Assembly: GCA_024639455.1 (NCBI GenBank)
Contig: JAHEIH010000026.1
Coordinates: 304,987-368,986, forward strand
DNA length: 64,000 nt
From: Cellvibrionales bacterium
GTDB lineage: Bacteria; Pseudomonadota; Gammaproteobacteria; Pseudomonadales; JAHEIH01
Direction: 5' to 3'
This document shows positions 25,845-35,494 of the stretch, piece after piece. Below the pieces are notes generated by a model. The model was not told where the DNA came from. It ran no database searches and saw nothing but the letters and a program-made list of their open reading frames with translations. Made by a program: the position numbers and the translations under genes. Every line of letters starts with the position of its first letter. The first letter of the stretch is position 1.

Positions 25845-28017
25845 CCTACTCTTCTTGTATCTTCCTCTTACCCTGGCGCAGCAATTTGTCGGCGTAGAGG
25901 CTTGCGGCGACTGCCACAGCCAGCAAGTCAACGCTTGGCGTGGCTCGCACCACGCGATGGCGATGCAGCCGGCCAAGCCAACCACAGTATTAGCGCCATT
26001 TGCTGGAGAAAGCTTTACCCAAGGCGCGACCAAGGTGAGATTTTTTCAGCGAGATGGACGCTATTGGATTAACGCCGCCGACGAAGATGGCCAGCTGCGC
26101 GACGCCGAGGTGGTGTATACCTTTGGTTTTACGCCACTGCAGCAATACTTGGTGAAAACAGATCGCGGTCGTTTGCAGGTATTTGATATTGCTTGGGATG
26201 CTCGCCCCTCGGAAAAAGGTGGCCAGCGTTGGTATCACCTGCAACCTGAAGAAAACCCTCAGCCTGGTCATCCCTTCTTTTGGCGCGGCGCCTATCAGAA
26301 TTGGAACTCGCGCTGCGCTGATTGCCATTCCACTGGTGTCGAGCGAGGCTTTGATGAGGAAAGCCTGAGTTATAACACCACCTTCGCCGAGGTAAATGTC
26401 GCCTGCGAATCCTGTCATGGCCCTGCCAGTGATCACGTGGCACGCGCTAGACAACAAGATTGGTCACTGGGTAGCGGTCTTATTAACAGCCGAGCGCCGG
26501 CGGCGTTTGTGTTCAAGGAGGGTGCGTCGATTGCATCGCCCCAGGGCAGCAGCGATGACAGCGAAATTGCCATGTGCGGTGGTTGCCATTCGCGTCGTAA
26601 CTTGTTGGAAGAAAACGCCCTCCCCACACAGGATTTTCATGGCCGTTTCCGTTTGTCGACCCTGCAGCCGGCGTTGTATTTTGCCAATGGTCAAATTCAA
26701 GACGAGGTGTTTGTACTGGGGTCCTTCCTCCAGAGCAAGATGTACCAGCAGGGCGTGCGCTGTAGCCATTGCCACGACCCACATACCGGCGAAACCCACG
26801 CGCAGGGTGACGCGCTTTGCGCTCAGTGCCACCAACCTAGCACCTATGCGACCGCACAGCACAGCCGCCACCCAGCGGGCGCTGCGCAGTGTATCGACTG
26901 CCATATGAGTAGCCGGCTCTATATGGGTGTCGACTGGCGCCGCGACCATGGTTTTCACCGCCCAACCTCGGCGTTGCCAGCACAGCCTAATGCTTGCCAA
27001 GCTTGCCATCAAGACGATGCCAAGGTGGAACAGGCGCGCCGTGAGTGGGGTGCTAATACTTCCCATTGGGCGAGCGATCTGCAGGCGGCGCGAGATTTTG
27101 ATCCCCGTGCGGTACGTGCACTCAGTCAGTGGATTGCCGATGAAACCCAGCCGGCATTGGTGAGAGCCAGCCTGTTGGAACAGTTAGCCGCCTCGCCCTC
27201 ACGGATGTCGATGCAAGCGGCGATGGAGGTATTAGACCACGCCGATCCGCTGCTGCGGGTCGCGGCAATACAAGTACTACAAGCCTTGCCCCCGGCCTCG
27301 CGCTGGCCGGCACTGCGTGGCCATTTAAACGATCCTTCCAAGGTGGTACGAATGGCGTTGGCGCCAGCTTTACGCGGTATTCCCGTCGAGCAGTTTGGCC
27401 TGCAGCAAGCGCAGGTGGCGGCCGTGCAGAAAGAATATCAAACCATGTTGCAAGTCAGTGCGGATATGCCTGCTGCGCAACTAGGTTTAGCCGATATCGC
27501 CCTACAGCGGGGTGATTTGTTGGGCGCGCAGCGACATTTTGAGATCGCCTTGGGCATTGATCCAACCGATGTTGCAAGCCTGTTAAACTACGCCGACTTC
27601 AATCGTCAGTTGGGCTCGGAGGATATGGCAGTAGCGTTATTGCAGCGCGCCCTCGCGGTTGCCCCCGATTCAGCATTGGTGCAGTTTAGCATGGGCTTGA
27701 GCGAAGTACGGCGTAAGAATTATGCGGCGGCGCTCACGTTTTTACGCGCGGCGGTGGCAACCGATAACGCCATTCCCCACCATCACTATGTGCTAGCGGT
27801 GGCGCTACAAAATCAGGGCGATGTAGCAGCGGCGCTGGAGGTATTGAGCGCGGCGCTTGTGCGTTGGCCCTACGATTACACCTTGCTGACAACGGCGATC
27901 AATTTCCAGCAAGGCTTGGGTGACACCCCCGCGTTGGCGCAGTGGGTCGCAAATTTGTCAGAAGTGGCGCCCAACGCCCCAGACGTTCGAGCCTACCTGC
28001 AGCGCTATAGACAATAG
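25822..28017 (+). CDS. Secreted octahaem c-type cytochrome with HEAT- and TPR-like regions
   Basis: A 731-residue exported protein. After a signal peptide (MIRRLFASLLFLYLPLTLAQ) there are eight CxxCH haem-binding motifs within about the first 390 residues: CGDCH, CADCH, CESCH, CGGCH, CSHCH, CAQCH, CIDCH and CQACH. Spacing and flanks resemble the cytochrome c554/multihaem family. HEAT-like helices follow (about 395-520; DHADPLLRVAAIQVLQAL, HLNDPSKVVRMALAPALRGI), then three or more TPR units (about 540-720; LGLADIALQRGDLLGAQRHF, SMGLSEVRRKNYAAALTFLR). No family-defining catalytic motif beyond the haems was recognised, so the electron donor, acceptor or substrate is unknown. The start overlaps batD by 23 bases; the stop overlaps argE on the other strand by 13. 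Confidence 0.88.
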   Translation: MIRRLFASLLFLYLPLTLAQQFVGVEACGDCHSQQVNAWRGSHHAMAMQPAKPTTVLAPFAGESFTQGATKVRFFQRDGRYWINAADEDGQLRDAEVVYTFGFTPLQQYLVKTDRGRLQVFDIAWDARPSEKGGQRWYHLQPEENPQPGHPFFWRGAYQNWNSRCADCHSTGVERGFDEESLSYNTTFAEVNVACESCHGPASDHVARARQQDWSLGSGLINSRAPAAFVFKEGASIASPQGSSDDSEIAMCGGCHSRRNLLEENALPTQDFHGRFRLSTLQPALYFANGQIQDEVFVLGSFLQSKMYQQGVRCSHCHDPHTGETHAQGDALCAQCHQPSTYATAQHSRHPAGAAQCIDCHMSSRLYMGVDWRRDHGFHRPTSALPAQPNACQACHQDDAKVEQARREWGANTSHWASDLQAARDFDPRAVRALSQWIADETQPALVRASLLEQLAASPSRMSMQAAMEVLDHADPLLRVAAIQVLQALPPASRWPALRGHLNDPSKVVRMALAPALRGIPVEQFGLQQAQVAAVQKEYQTMLQVSADMPAAQLGLADIALQRGDLLGAQRHFEIALGIDPTDVASLLNYADFNRQLGSEDMAVALLQRALAVAPDSALVQFSMGLSEVRRKNYAAALTFLRAAVATDNAIPHHHYVLAVALQNQGDVAAALEVLSAALVRWPYDYTLLTTAINFQQGLGDTPALAQWVANLSEVAPNAPDVRAYLQRYRQ

Positions 28018-29153
28018 TGCTGCACCAGTTGTTGAATGATCTCCATCGCGGGGTTAATTTGCGCTAGCGGTAAGTGTTCATCGGGTTGGTGGGCGACATC
28101 AATATTGCCTGGGCCCATGACGATGGTGTCGACCCCCATGGCTTGAAAGAAAGGCGCTTCGGTGGCAAAGCCGACGATGCCAGCATCCTGTCCTGTCATG
28201 CGCTCGGCGGCTTTTACCAATTCACTATCGCTATCTAACAAAAATGGCTCCACGCCGGGTACCAGTGCTTCAAAGCTGAGTAGGCCGTGATGTTTCGCTA
28301 CGATGGGCGAGATTAATGCCAAAATTTCTCGCCGTACGTCATCGATGGCCATACCAGGCATCATGCGTACGTCGAATTGCAGTTCGCATTGGCCGCAGAT
28401 ACGGTTGGGATTGTCTCCACCGTGGATGTGACCAAGGTTGATGGTGGGATGGTCGACTTCAAACAACGGGTCGCGGTAGCGCGCCGCTAAATCTGCGCGG
28501 TAGGCCATGAGTGCTTGAATGACTTCAGCCATGGCATCTAGCGCATTAATGCCCAGAGCCGGATTGGAGCTGTGGCCGGCGCGACCGGTGATACGAATCG
28601 TCTCCATCATCACCCCTTTGTGAGCGCGTATGGGTTTGAGCCCGGTGGGTTCGCCAATGACCGCTGCTCGTGGGGTCTTCAAACTGGCGGCCGCTAAACG
28701 TCGCGCGCCGTTCATGGAGCTTTCTTCGTCGGCGGTGGCGACAATAATCAACGGGTGTTTGAGCTGGCGCAAATTTATGTCGCGTAGTGCGGCGATAATA
28801 ACGGCGAAGAAACCTTTCATGTCGGCGGTGCCGATGCCGTAGTAGGCGTTATCGCGCAGGTCGACCTGAAGAGGGTCGCTTTGCCACAGTTGTTCGTCGA
28901 ACGGCACCGTATCGGTGTGACCAGATAGCACTAGCCCACCTTCGCCACTCCCTAGGGTAGCGATCAGGTTGGCTTTATTAGACTGCTCGGGATCGACTAA
29001 AATTTCGGTGGAAAAGTGCAGACTAGAGAACCATTCGGCGAGTTGTTCGATCACTGCGAGGTTGCCCATGTCCCACTCGGGGGTGGCAGAGCTCACCGAA
29101 GCAAGAGAAATTAAGCGTGAAAGTTGTTGTTCAAAGGTCGGTAATGCATGCAT
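28005..29153 (-). CDS. argE: Acetylornithine deacetylase ArgE
   Basis: M20-family metallohydrolase releasing ornithine from N-acetylornithine in the linear arginine pathway. It has 382 residues. Metal-site motifs are GHTDTVPFD (His), GTADMKGFF (bridging Asp), ATADEESS (catalytic Glu-Glu) and GEPTGLKPIRAHKG, ending with MGPGNIDVAHQPDEHLPL (His ligand). The dimerisation domain lies about residues 178-290. DapE and other M20 enzymes are the main alternative, but the GxADMKG and GPGNIDVAHQPDE stretches favour ArgE. ArgA is also in the window, on the same strand about 9 kb downstream. Confidence 0.9.
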   Translation of the reverse strand: MHALPTFEQQLSRLISLASVSSATPEWDMGNLAVIEQLAEWFSSLHFSTEILVDPEQSNKANLIATLGSGEGGLVLSGHTDTVPFDEQLWQSDPLQVDLRDNAYYGIGTADMKGFFAVIIAALRDINLRQLKHPLIIVATADEESSMNGARRLAAASLKTPRAAVIGEPTGLKPIRAHKGVMMETIRITGRAGHSSNPALGINALDAMAEVIQALMAYRADLAARYRDPLFEVDHPTINLGHIHGGDNPNRICGQCELQFDVRMMPGMAIDDVRREILALISPIVAKHHGLLSFEALVPGVEPFLLDSDSELVKAAERMTGQDAGIVGFATEAPFFQAMGVDTIVMGPGNIDVAHQPDEHLPLAQINPAMEIIQQLVQHYCL

Positions 29154-29234
29154 GGTGAAGGCTACGTTGGCCGTGAATCGTGATATCGACTATAGACGGA
29201 CAGCCTTTGCTCCCGCAAGTAATAGAGGGATTTT

Positions 29235-30719
29235 ATGAAACGATTAGCCGTATTAATTAGCTTTTTATTTACCCTGGTGCCGACCTTTGCTATGGCGAAC
29301 GAGCAAGGCGCATCAGCCCTAGACATTACCGCACCAAGCGTGACCGAACACAGCGGGGTATTCAATGGCAAACGCCTTAAATACCAGGCGATTGCCGGTG
29401 AAACCGTGCTCAAAAATGCCAAGGGCGAACCCGAGGCGGCGATTTTTTCAGTATCGTATATCGCGAATAAACCCGGTAAGGGGCCTCGCCCGGTGAGCTT
29501 CATCTACAACGGCGGCCCAGGGTCGTCTTCGGTGTGGCTACACATGGGGGTGTTTGGTCCCAAAAAAGTCGTGCTCCCTTCTGATGCCGAAGATGATGGT
29601 GCCGCGCCGTTTAGCATTGTCGATAATTCCCAAGCGCCCCTCGATGTCACCGATTTGGTGTTCATTGACCCGGTGGGTACAGGCTTCAGCCGTGCGCTGG
29701 GCGAGACCGAAGCGAAGAGCTTTTGGGGCGTGAGCGAAGACGCTAAGTCGGTGGCGCGCTTTATCCGTGCGTGGTTGCGTGAACACAATCGCTGGAATAG
29801 CCCCAAGTATATCGGTGGTGAGAGTTATGGCACCACGCGCACTGCGGCGTTGGTCCACGAATTGGAGGGGCGCTTCGATGATGTGAGCGTCAACGGGCTG
29901 TTACTGATTTCAACGATCTTGGATTTCAGCCTCGATGCCTACGATCCCGGCAACGAATTAGTTTACATGGTGGCCTTGCCCACCATGGCGGCCACCGCAC
30001 ACTACCACGGCAAAGCAGGGCAGGGCGTGCCACTGGAAGAGTGGGTGGAGCAAGCGCGCCAATTTGCTTTGCGTGAATACGCACCAGCGCTGCTTTTGGG
30101 CAGCCGTCTAGACGAGCAGCGCCAGGCCGATGTTCGCGCCAAGTTGGCACGTTTTACTGGCTTGACAGAGGATTATCTCGATCGCGCCAACCTGCGTGTG
30201 AGCTACCCCCGCTTTAACCGCGAACTACTGCGCGAGCAAGGGGTGTCGATCGGTCGTTTGGATTCGCGCTTCAAGGGTGACGAGGTAGATGCGGTGGGTG
30301 AAACGCCCGAAACCGATCCGAGCTTTTACGGTATCGATGGTGCCTATACGGCAGCGTTAAACCACTGGGTGCGCGACGGCCTCAACTTCAATCCAGATCG
30401 TGAGTACACCATTATTGGCGGTGTGAGCAGTTGGAACTGGAAGCTGGGCGAAAATATGTGGCGCCAGGCCTACCTGAATGTGACACCCTACATCGGCAAA
30501 GCGATGCGCGGAAATAGCCAGTTGCGGGTATTCAACGCCGCTGGTTACTACGATTTTGCCACGCCTTTTATGGGCGCCGAGTACGCGTTAGATCGCGCAG
30601 GTGTGGATCAAAGCCGCGTGGTCTATAAATACTATGAGGCGGGGCACATGATGTATATTCACCATCCCAGCTTTGACCAATTCCTCGAAGATATTAGGCA
30701 ATTCATAAAAGCCAAGTAA
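29235..30719 (+). CDS. Secreted S10-family serine carboxypeptidase
   Basis: An exported peptidase related to serine carboxypeptidases, expected to trim C-terminal residues in the periplasm or outside the cell. It has 494 residues with a signal peptide (about 1-21, ending TFAMA). Family motifs are the oxyanion-hole loop YNGGPGSSSVW (about residue 91), the nucleophile Ser197 in GGESYGTTR, Asp in AAGYYDFATP and His in EAGHMMYIHHPS. All three catalytic residues are therefore present. It stands alone, with a leader of about 80 bases after the divergent argE, and is nine bases ahead of glnE. Confidence 0.9.
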   Translation: MKRLAVLISFLFTLVPTFAMANEQGASALDITAPSVTEHSGVFNGKRLKYQAIAGETVLKNAKGEPEAAIFSVSYIANKPGKGPRPVSFIYNGGPGSSSVWLHMGVFGPKKVVLPSDAEDDGAAPFSIVDNSQAPLDVTDLVFIDPVGTGFSRALGETEAKSFWGVSEDAKSVARFIRAWLREHNRWNSPKYIGGESYGTTRTAALVHELEGRFDDVSVNGLLLISTILDFSLDAYDPGNELVYMVALPTMAATAHYHGKAGQGVPLEEWVEQARQFALREYAPALLLGSRLDEQRQADVRAKLARFTGLTEDYLDRANLRVSYPRFNRELLREQGVSIGRLDSRFKGDEVDAVGETPETDPSFYGIDGAYTAALNHWVRDGLNFNPDREYTIIGGVSSWNWKLGENMWRQAYLNVTPYIGKAMRGNSQLRVFNAAGYYDFATPFMGAEYALDRAGVDQSRVVYKYYEAGHMMYIHHPSFDQFLEDIRQFIKAK

Positions 30720-30728
30720 GGAGGCTGC

Positions 30729-33635
30729 ATGGCATGGATCGAGCAGGCTAGCCAAACGCTTCCAGCCGCGCTTCAGGTGGAAGCTCAGCGCGACGCGCAA
30801 CGTATCATTGACGCCGCAGGCGACATGCTCGCGTTGAGATTACAGGCGACGTCTAGCGTAGCGGAGCAGTTTGTAAGGGTCGTCGCCTTAAGCCGTTTTG
30901 TCGCCGAGACGCTGCGGCGCTACCCCGAGGTGCTGCTCGATCTGCTCGACAGCGGCGATCTTCACCACAGCTATGAGGATGATGACGCCATGCTAGCGCA
31001 CCTACCGCAAGATGCGCCGAGCGATGAAGAGGGCTTACAAAAGCATGTGCGGCTTTTCCGGCGGCGAGAAATGGTGCGTATTATCTGGCGCGATCTCAAT
31101 CGCTTGGCCGATATGGCAGAGACCACCCTCGATATCAGTCGGCTCGCGGAAAACGCCCTGCAGTTCGCGCTGGATGCCTGTTACCAGCAGATGTTACCCA
31201 AGTACGGACGGCCGATGAGTCGCGATGGCCAGCGCGAAGTGGGGCTGGTGGTGTTGGGCATGGGTAAGCTTGGCGCGCGCGAGCTCAACCTATCGTCTGA
31301 CATCGACTTGATATTTGCCTACCGCGAAGGTGGCTACACACGCGATGGTGACAAGGAACTGGATAACCAAGCCTTCTTTACCCGCTTAGGACAGCGCTTG
31401 ATTAAGGCCATCGATCCAATGACAGTGGACGGCTTTGTATTCCGCGTCGATATGCGCCTGAGGCCCTACGGCAACAGTGGTGCCCTCGCCCTCAGTTTCG
31501 ATGCCATGGAGGAGTACTACCAGGACCAAGGCCGCGACTGGGAACGCTACGCGATGATCAAGGCGCGACCCGTGGCGGGTTGCCCGCTCGACGGCATTGA
31601 GTTGATGAACATCTTGCGGCCGTTTTCCTACCGCCGTTACATCGATTTTTCGGTCATCGAATCGCTGCGCAAGTTAAAGACGATGATCCGCCAAGAGGTG
31701 GCGCGCAAGGGGCTGCACGCCAACGTTAAACTGGGGACGGGCGGAATTCGAGAAGTCGAATTCATTACTCAATCCTTCCAATTAGTGCGCGGTGGTCGCG
31801 ATCAAGAACTGCAAGAGCGCAGCGTGTTGAAGGTGCTCGACTTGCTGGAGACGCGTGAATTACTCACGCCACAAGATCGTGATCTTCTGCGCGAAGCCTA
31901 CGTGTTTTTACGTAATACCGAACACGCTATTCAAGCGCTCGATGACCAACAAACCCAAAATTTACCCGCCTCTGAAGGTGATAGGTTGCGCGTGGCGGCG
32001 GCGCTTGGATTTGATAATGTGGTGGCCTTTGATGATGAGCTGTCAAGGCTTAGGGGCGAAGTTAGCGCTCGCTTTAAAGATATTGTGCGCGATGGTGATG
32101 AAGACCAACAGGAAGACGCTGATCCGGTTTGGATCACGTTTTGGAGCCATGTTGATGATCGTGATGACGCCATAGCAGTGCTTACCGAGCAGGGCTTCGG
32201 CGAGGCAGAATTGGTGTACGACAAGCTCGCCGAATTTAGCCAATCGCGCACCTTCCTAGCCTTAGCAAGCCAAAGCCGGGAGCGCATCGATCGCTTTTTA
32301 CCGCTACTGCTCGCCACTTGTGCCGCTAGCCCACAACCTGCAGTGGCCATACTGCGCATTATCCCGCTTTTGGTCGCCATTCAACGCCGTACGGCCTACA
32401 TCGTATTGCTGGAGGAAAATCCCAACGCCCTGCGTGAGTTGTGCACGCTATGCACCATGAGCCCATGGATCGCCGAGCAGTTAGCGAAGTATCCCGTGTT
32501 GCTCGACGAACTACTCGATGCCGCGTCGCTTTACGCGCCGCCCTCGCGCGAGGCCTTGCAGGATGAATTGACCATGTCGTCGTTGCGCATTCCTCTCGAG
32601 GATCTCGAGGCCCACATGGACAATTTGCGCACCTTCAAAATGGCCCATACCTTACGGGTCGCGGCTGCTGAGGTAACTGGCCGCTTGCCACTGATGAAAG
32701 CCAGCGACTACCTCACCTGGATCGCCGAGGTGATCGTGGAATTTGTGGTGGACTTGGCGCGTGACGATTTACGTCGCAAATACGGTGAGCCCACTACCTC
32801 CAAAGGTGAGGTCATTAACCAGGGGTTTACCGTAATTGGCTATGGCAAGATGGGGGGTATTGAGCTCAGTTACAGCTCAGACTTAGACATGGTGTTTGTC
32901 TACGACGCGCCCATGAATGGCTACACCAACGGCCCCAAAGATATCGATAACAGTGTCTTCTTCACACGCCTCGGACAGCGTGTGCTGCATATTATGACCA
33001 CTCGCATGTCGAGTGGCATCCTCTACGACGTCGACATGCGACTGCGCCCATCGGGGGCCTCTGGTTTGCTAGTGTCTTCCCTGGAGGCCTACCGCAATTA
33101 CCAAGAAAACAATGCCTGGACCTGGGAGCACCAAGCCTTGGTTCGCGCGAGGGTCGTGGCAGGCGATACCCTACTGGGTCAGCGCATCAATGAGATTCGC
33201 CAAGCTGTGCTGGGACGAGCCCGTGATGTTCCCCATTTGCAAGGTGAGGTACGGGAGATGCGTGAGAAAATGCGCGACCACCTGCTACCTGCCGAGTGCA
33301 AGGGAGATGACGCAAGCATGTTCCATGTGAAGCACAGCCCAGGCGGTATTGTAGATATCGAATTTATGGTGCAATTCGCTGTCTTGGCCCACACCCATCA
33401 ACACCCCGCTATGGCGCGCTTTACAGACAACATTCGCTTATTAGAATCATTGGCGAAAATTGACGCGATTGGGTATGATGACAGCCAATTTTTGTGTGAC
33501 ACCTACCGGACTCTCAGAACGGCAGGTCACGCGCTGGCACTGCAGGAACAAAAATCGGTACTACCGATCGAACCCTACCGCGAATCCAGTCAGCGAGTGG
33601 TCGCCATTTGGCGACGTTTATTAGAACAGCAGTAG
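30729..33635 (+). CDS. glnE: Bifunctional glutamine synthetase adenylyltransferase/adenylyl-removing enzyme GlnE
   Basis: Attaches AMP to, or removes it from, glutamine synthetase in response to PII state. It has 968 residues with two nucleotidyltransferase domains. The N-terminal (deadenylylating) one has LSSDIDLIFAY with GMGKLGARELN before it; the C-terminal (adenylylating) one has YSSDLDMVFVYD with GYGKMGGIEL before it. GlnD-like helical domains lie between and after (TGGIREVEFITQ and SPGGIVDIEFMVQ). The length and the paired motifs are standard. The ribosome site AAGGAGG at 30718-30724 overlaps the S10 peptidase stop. glnA and the PII gene are not in the window. Confidence 0.97.
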   Translation: MAWIEQASQTLPAALQVEAQRDAQRIIDAAGDMLALRLQATSSVAEQFVRVVALSRFVAETLRRYPEVLLDLLDSGDLHHSYEDDDAMLAHLPQDAPSDEEGLQKHVRLFRRREMVRIIWRDLNRLADMAETTLDISRLAENALQFALDACYQQMLPKYGRPMSRDGQREVGLVVLGMGKLGARELNLSSDIDLIFAYREGGYTRDGDKELDNQAFFTRLGQRLIKAIDPMTVDGFVFRVDMRLRPYGNSGALALSFDAMEEYYQDQGRDWERYAMIKARPVAGCPLDGIELMNILRPFSYRRYIDFSVIESLRKLKTMIRQEVARKGLHANVKLGTGGIREVEFITQSFQLVRGGRDQELQERSVLKVLDLLETRELLTPQDRDLLREAYVFLRNTEHAIQALDDQQTQNLPASEGDRLRVAAALGFDNVVAFDDELSRLRGEVSARFKDIVRDGDEDQQEDADPVWITFWSHVDDRDDAIAVLTEQGFGEAELVYDKLAEFSQSRTFLALASQSRERIDRFLPLLLATCAASPQPAVAILRIIPLLVAIQRRTAYIVLLEENPNALRELCTLCTMSPWIAEQLAKYPVLLDELLDAASLYAPPSREALQDELTMSSLRIPLEDLEAHMDNLRTFKMAHTLRVAAAEVTGRLPLMKASDYLTWIAEVIVEFVVDLARDDLRRKYGEPTTSKGEVINQGFTVIGYGKMGGIELSYSSDLDMVFVYDAPMNGYTNGPKDIDNSVFFTRLGQRVLHIMTTRMSSGILYDVDMRLRPSGASGLLVSSLEAYRNYQENNAWTWEHQALVRARVVAGDTLLGQRINEIRQAVLGRARDVPHLQGEVREMREKMRDHLLPAECKGDDASMFHVKHSPGGIVDIEFMVQFAVLAHTHQHPAMARFTDNIRLLESLAKIDAIGYDDSQFLCDTYRTLRTAGHALALQEQKSVLPIEPYRESSQRVVAIWRRLLEQQ

Positions 33636-33667
33636 TTACATTTTCTCGCAAGAGTAGGAGTTTTATT

Positions 33668-34600
33668 ATGTCGATGGCCGACCGCGACGGTGTGATTTGG
33701 CTTGATGGTGAAATGGTGCCTTGGCGCGATGCGCGAGTGCACGTCTTGACCCACACACTGCACTACGGCATGGGTGTGTTTGAAGGTGTCCGCGCGTATA
33801 ATAGCGAAGCACAGGGGCCGAGCATTTTCCGTTTGAATGAGCACACCAACCGCCTGTTCAATTCGGCGCATATTCTCGGTATGAAGCTGCCTTATAGCAA
33901 AGAAGAATTGAACGACGCACAGTGCCGCGTTGTTGCCGAAAACAATCTGCAAGAAGCCTACCTCCGTCCGATGGCTTTCTTAGGGTCTGAAGCGATGGGT
34001 CTGCGTGCAGATAACTTGAAAGTCCATGTGATGGTTGCTGCCTGGCACTGGCCCTCGTACATGTCGCCTGAAGCTAAAGAGCAAGGCATCAAGATCCGCA
34101 CCTCGTCGTACACCCGCCACCACGTGAACATCACAATGTGTAAGGCCAAGGCAAACGGCAACTACATGAACTCCATGTTGGCGCTGCGCGAAGCGCTAGA
34201 CAGCGGCTGCGACGAAGCGCTGTTGCTGGACAACGAAGGTTATGTTGCAGAAGGCAGTGGTGAGAACTTCTTCCTGGTTAAGGATGGCGTGCTCTTCACC
34301 CCCGAGCTGACGTCGTGTTTGGACGGTATCACCCGCAACACTATTTTCCAGCTGGCGGCAGAGATTGGTTTGACGGTAAAAGAAAAGCGTATCACGCGCG
34401 ACGAAGTTTACATCGCTGATGAAGCCTTCTTCACCGGTACTGCCGCCGAAGTACTGCCTATTCGTATGCTGGATGGACGTCAAATTGGCAGCGGTGTTCG
34501 CGGCCCTATCACCGAACGCCTGCAGACCATGTATTTTGACTCGGTATATGGCCGTCGCGAGCAACACCCCGAGTGGCTGTCGCCCTGCTACAAGGGATAA
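33668..34600 (+). CDS. ilvE: Branched-chain amino-acid aminotransferase IlvE
   Basis: PLP-dependent class IV transaminase for the last step of valine, leucine and isoleucine synthesis. It has 310 residues. HTLHYGMGVFEGVRAYNS and RLNEHTNRLFNSAHIL are class IV motifs. The PLP lysine lies in MCKAKANGNYMNSMLAL, and GSGENFFLVKDGVLFTP confirms IlvE. I chose the ATG at 33668, preceded by TAGGAG; an upstream in-frame ATG overlaps glnE. The glnE-ilvE-LPS-waaA order is as in Pseudomonas. It complements IlvD encoded about 15 kb upstream. Confidence 0.95.
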   Translation: MSMADRDGVIWLDGEMVPWRDARVHVLTHTLHYGMGVFEGVRAYNSEAQGPSIFRLNEHTNRLFNSAHILGMKLPYSKEELNDAQCRVVAENNLQEAYLRPMAFLGSEAMGLRADNLKVHVMVAAWHWPSYMSPEAKEQGIKIRTSSYTRHHVNITMCKAKANGNYMNSMLALREALDSGCDEALLLDNEGYVAEGSGENFFLVKDGVLFTPELTSCLDGITRNTIFQLAAEIGLTVKEKRITRDEVYIADEAFFTGTAAEVLPIRMLDGRQIGSGVRGPITERLQTMYFDSVYGRREQHPEWLSPCYKG

Positions 34601-34609
34601 GCCAGCACC

Positions 34610-35494
34610 ATGGATGACGCCGCACTAGCGCCATCCACTGCCGAGGCTCAGACCTCGGCGGAATTCTCCTCGGTGACCATTATCAGCGTCACCTTCAACA
34701 GTTCCTGTATCGTCAAAGACCTTGTCGCCTCCGTTCCCCCCGGTGTTCGGGTGGTATTGGTCGATAATGGCTCGAGCGATATCGATCAGTTGCAAACGCT
34801 TGCCAGCGAGCAGGTATCGGTTGTTGTCAACGCGCATAATGTCGGTTTTGGCGTGGCCTGTAACATCGGTGCGCAGCACGCCTGCAGCGACTATCTATTT
34901 TTTGTTAACCCCGATGCCCAGCTAAGCGAGCACACCCTGTCGGCATTGCTTGAGGCGGCGGCGCGCTATCCCCAGGCATCGGCCTTTAATCCCGCCATTG
35001 AAGAGGGCAACGGAAAGCAGTATTTCAAGCGTTCTAGTACCCTCTTACCGCGCGAGCATTATATGCCTCGTGGCTGGCCGACCCGCGATCGCGAAGTTAG
35101 TGTACTGAGTGGCGCGGCTATTTTTATCAAGCGCGCTACCTTTACGGCGGTGGGGGGATTTGACGAGGCTATCTTCCTCTACCATGAGGACGACGATCTA
35201 TCGCTTCGCCTGAAACACCACGGGCCGCTGATGTTCATTCGCGAGGCGGTGCTGACCCATATTGGCGGTGCAGGGTCGGCTCGTAGTCCGGCCGTCGCCG
35301 CCTTGAAGGCATGGCATATGGGGCGCTCGCGTGTTTATGCCCTGCGTAAGCACGGTTTTGCTGCGCCTTGGTGGCGCTCATTTGGCCTGGCTTTATGGCA
35401 ACTGTGTTCGCCACTTGTCTGGTTGTCAAAGCGCAAGCGCGCTAAACAACTGGCGCTGTTAACAGGCGTGTGGAGTATGCGAGGGCGTCCATGA
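34610..35494 (+). CDS. Glycosyltransferase family 2
   Basis: A 294-residue GT-A fold transferase, related to rhamnosyltransferase-like GT2 enzymes of LPS or capsule assembly. Motifs include TIISVTFNSS, LVDNGSSDID, the acceptor-binding NAHNVGFGVACNIGA and the DxD-like FVNPDAQ, then LSGAAIFIKRATFTAVGGFD and FLYHEDDDLSLR. It begins ten bases after ilvE and ends in an ATGA overlap with the next transferase. Donor and acceptor sugars cannot be read from the sequence; position implies LPS core. Confidence 0.85.
   Translation: MDDAALAPSTAEAQTSAEFSSVTIISVTFNSSCIVKDLVASVPPGVRVVLVDNGSSDIDQLQTLASEQVSVVVNAHNVGFGVACNIGAQHACSDYLFFVNPDAQLSEHTLSALLEAAARYPQASAFNPAIEEGNGKQYFKRSSTLLPREHYMPRGWPTRDREVSVLSGAAIFIKRATFTAVGGFDEAIFLYHEDDDLSLRLKHHGPLMFIREAVLTHIGGAGSARSPAVAALKAWHMGRSRVYALRKHGFAAPWWRSFGLALWQLCSPLVWLSKRKRAKQLALLTGVWSMRGRP

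Noticed and set aside
26464-27066. A 200-codon open frame on the minus strand within the cytochrome gene
   Set aside because: It is antisense to a gene with eight haem motifs and a signal peptide. Its product has no recognisable domain and no ribosome site.
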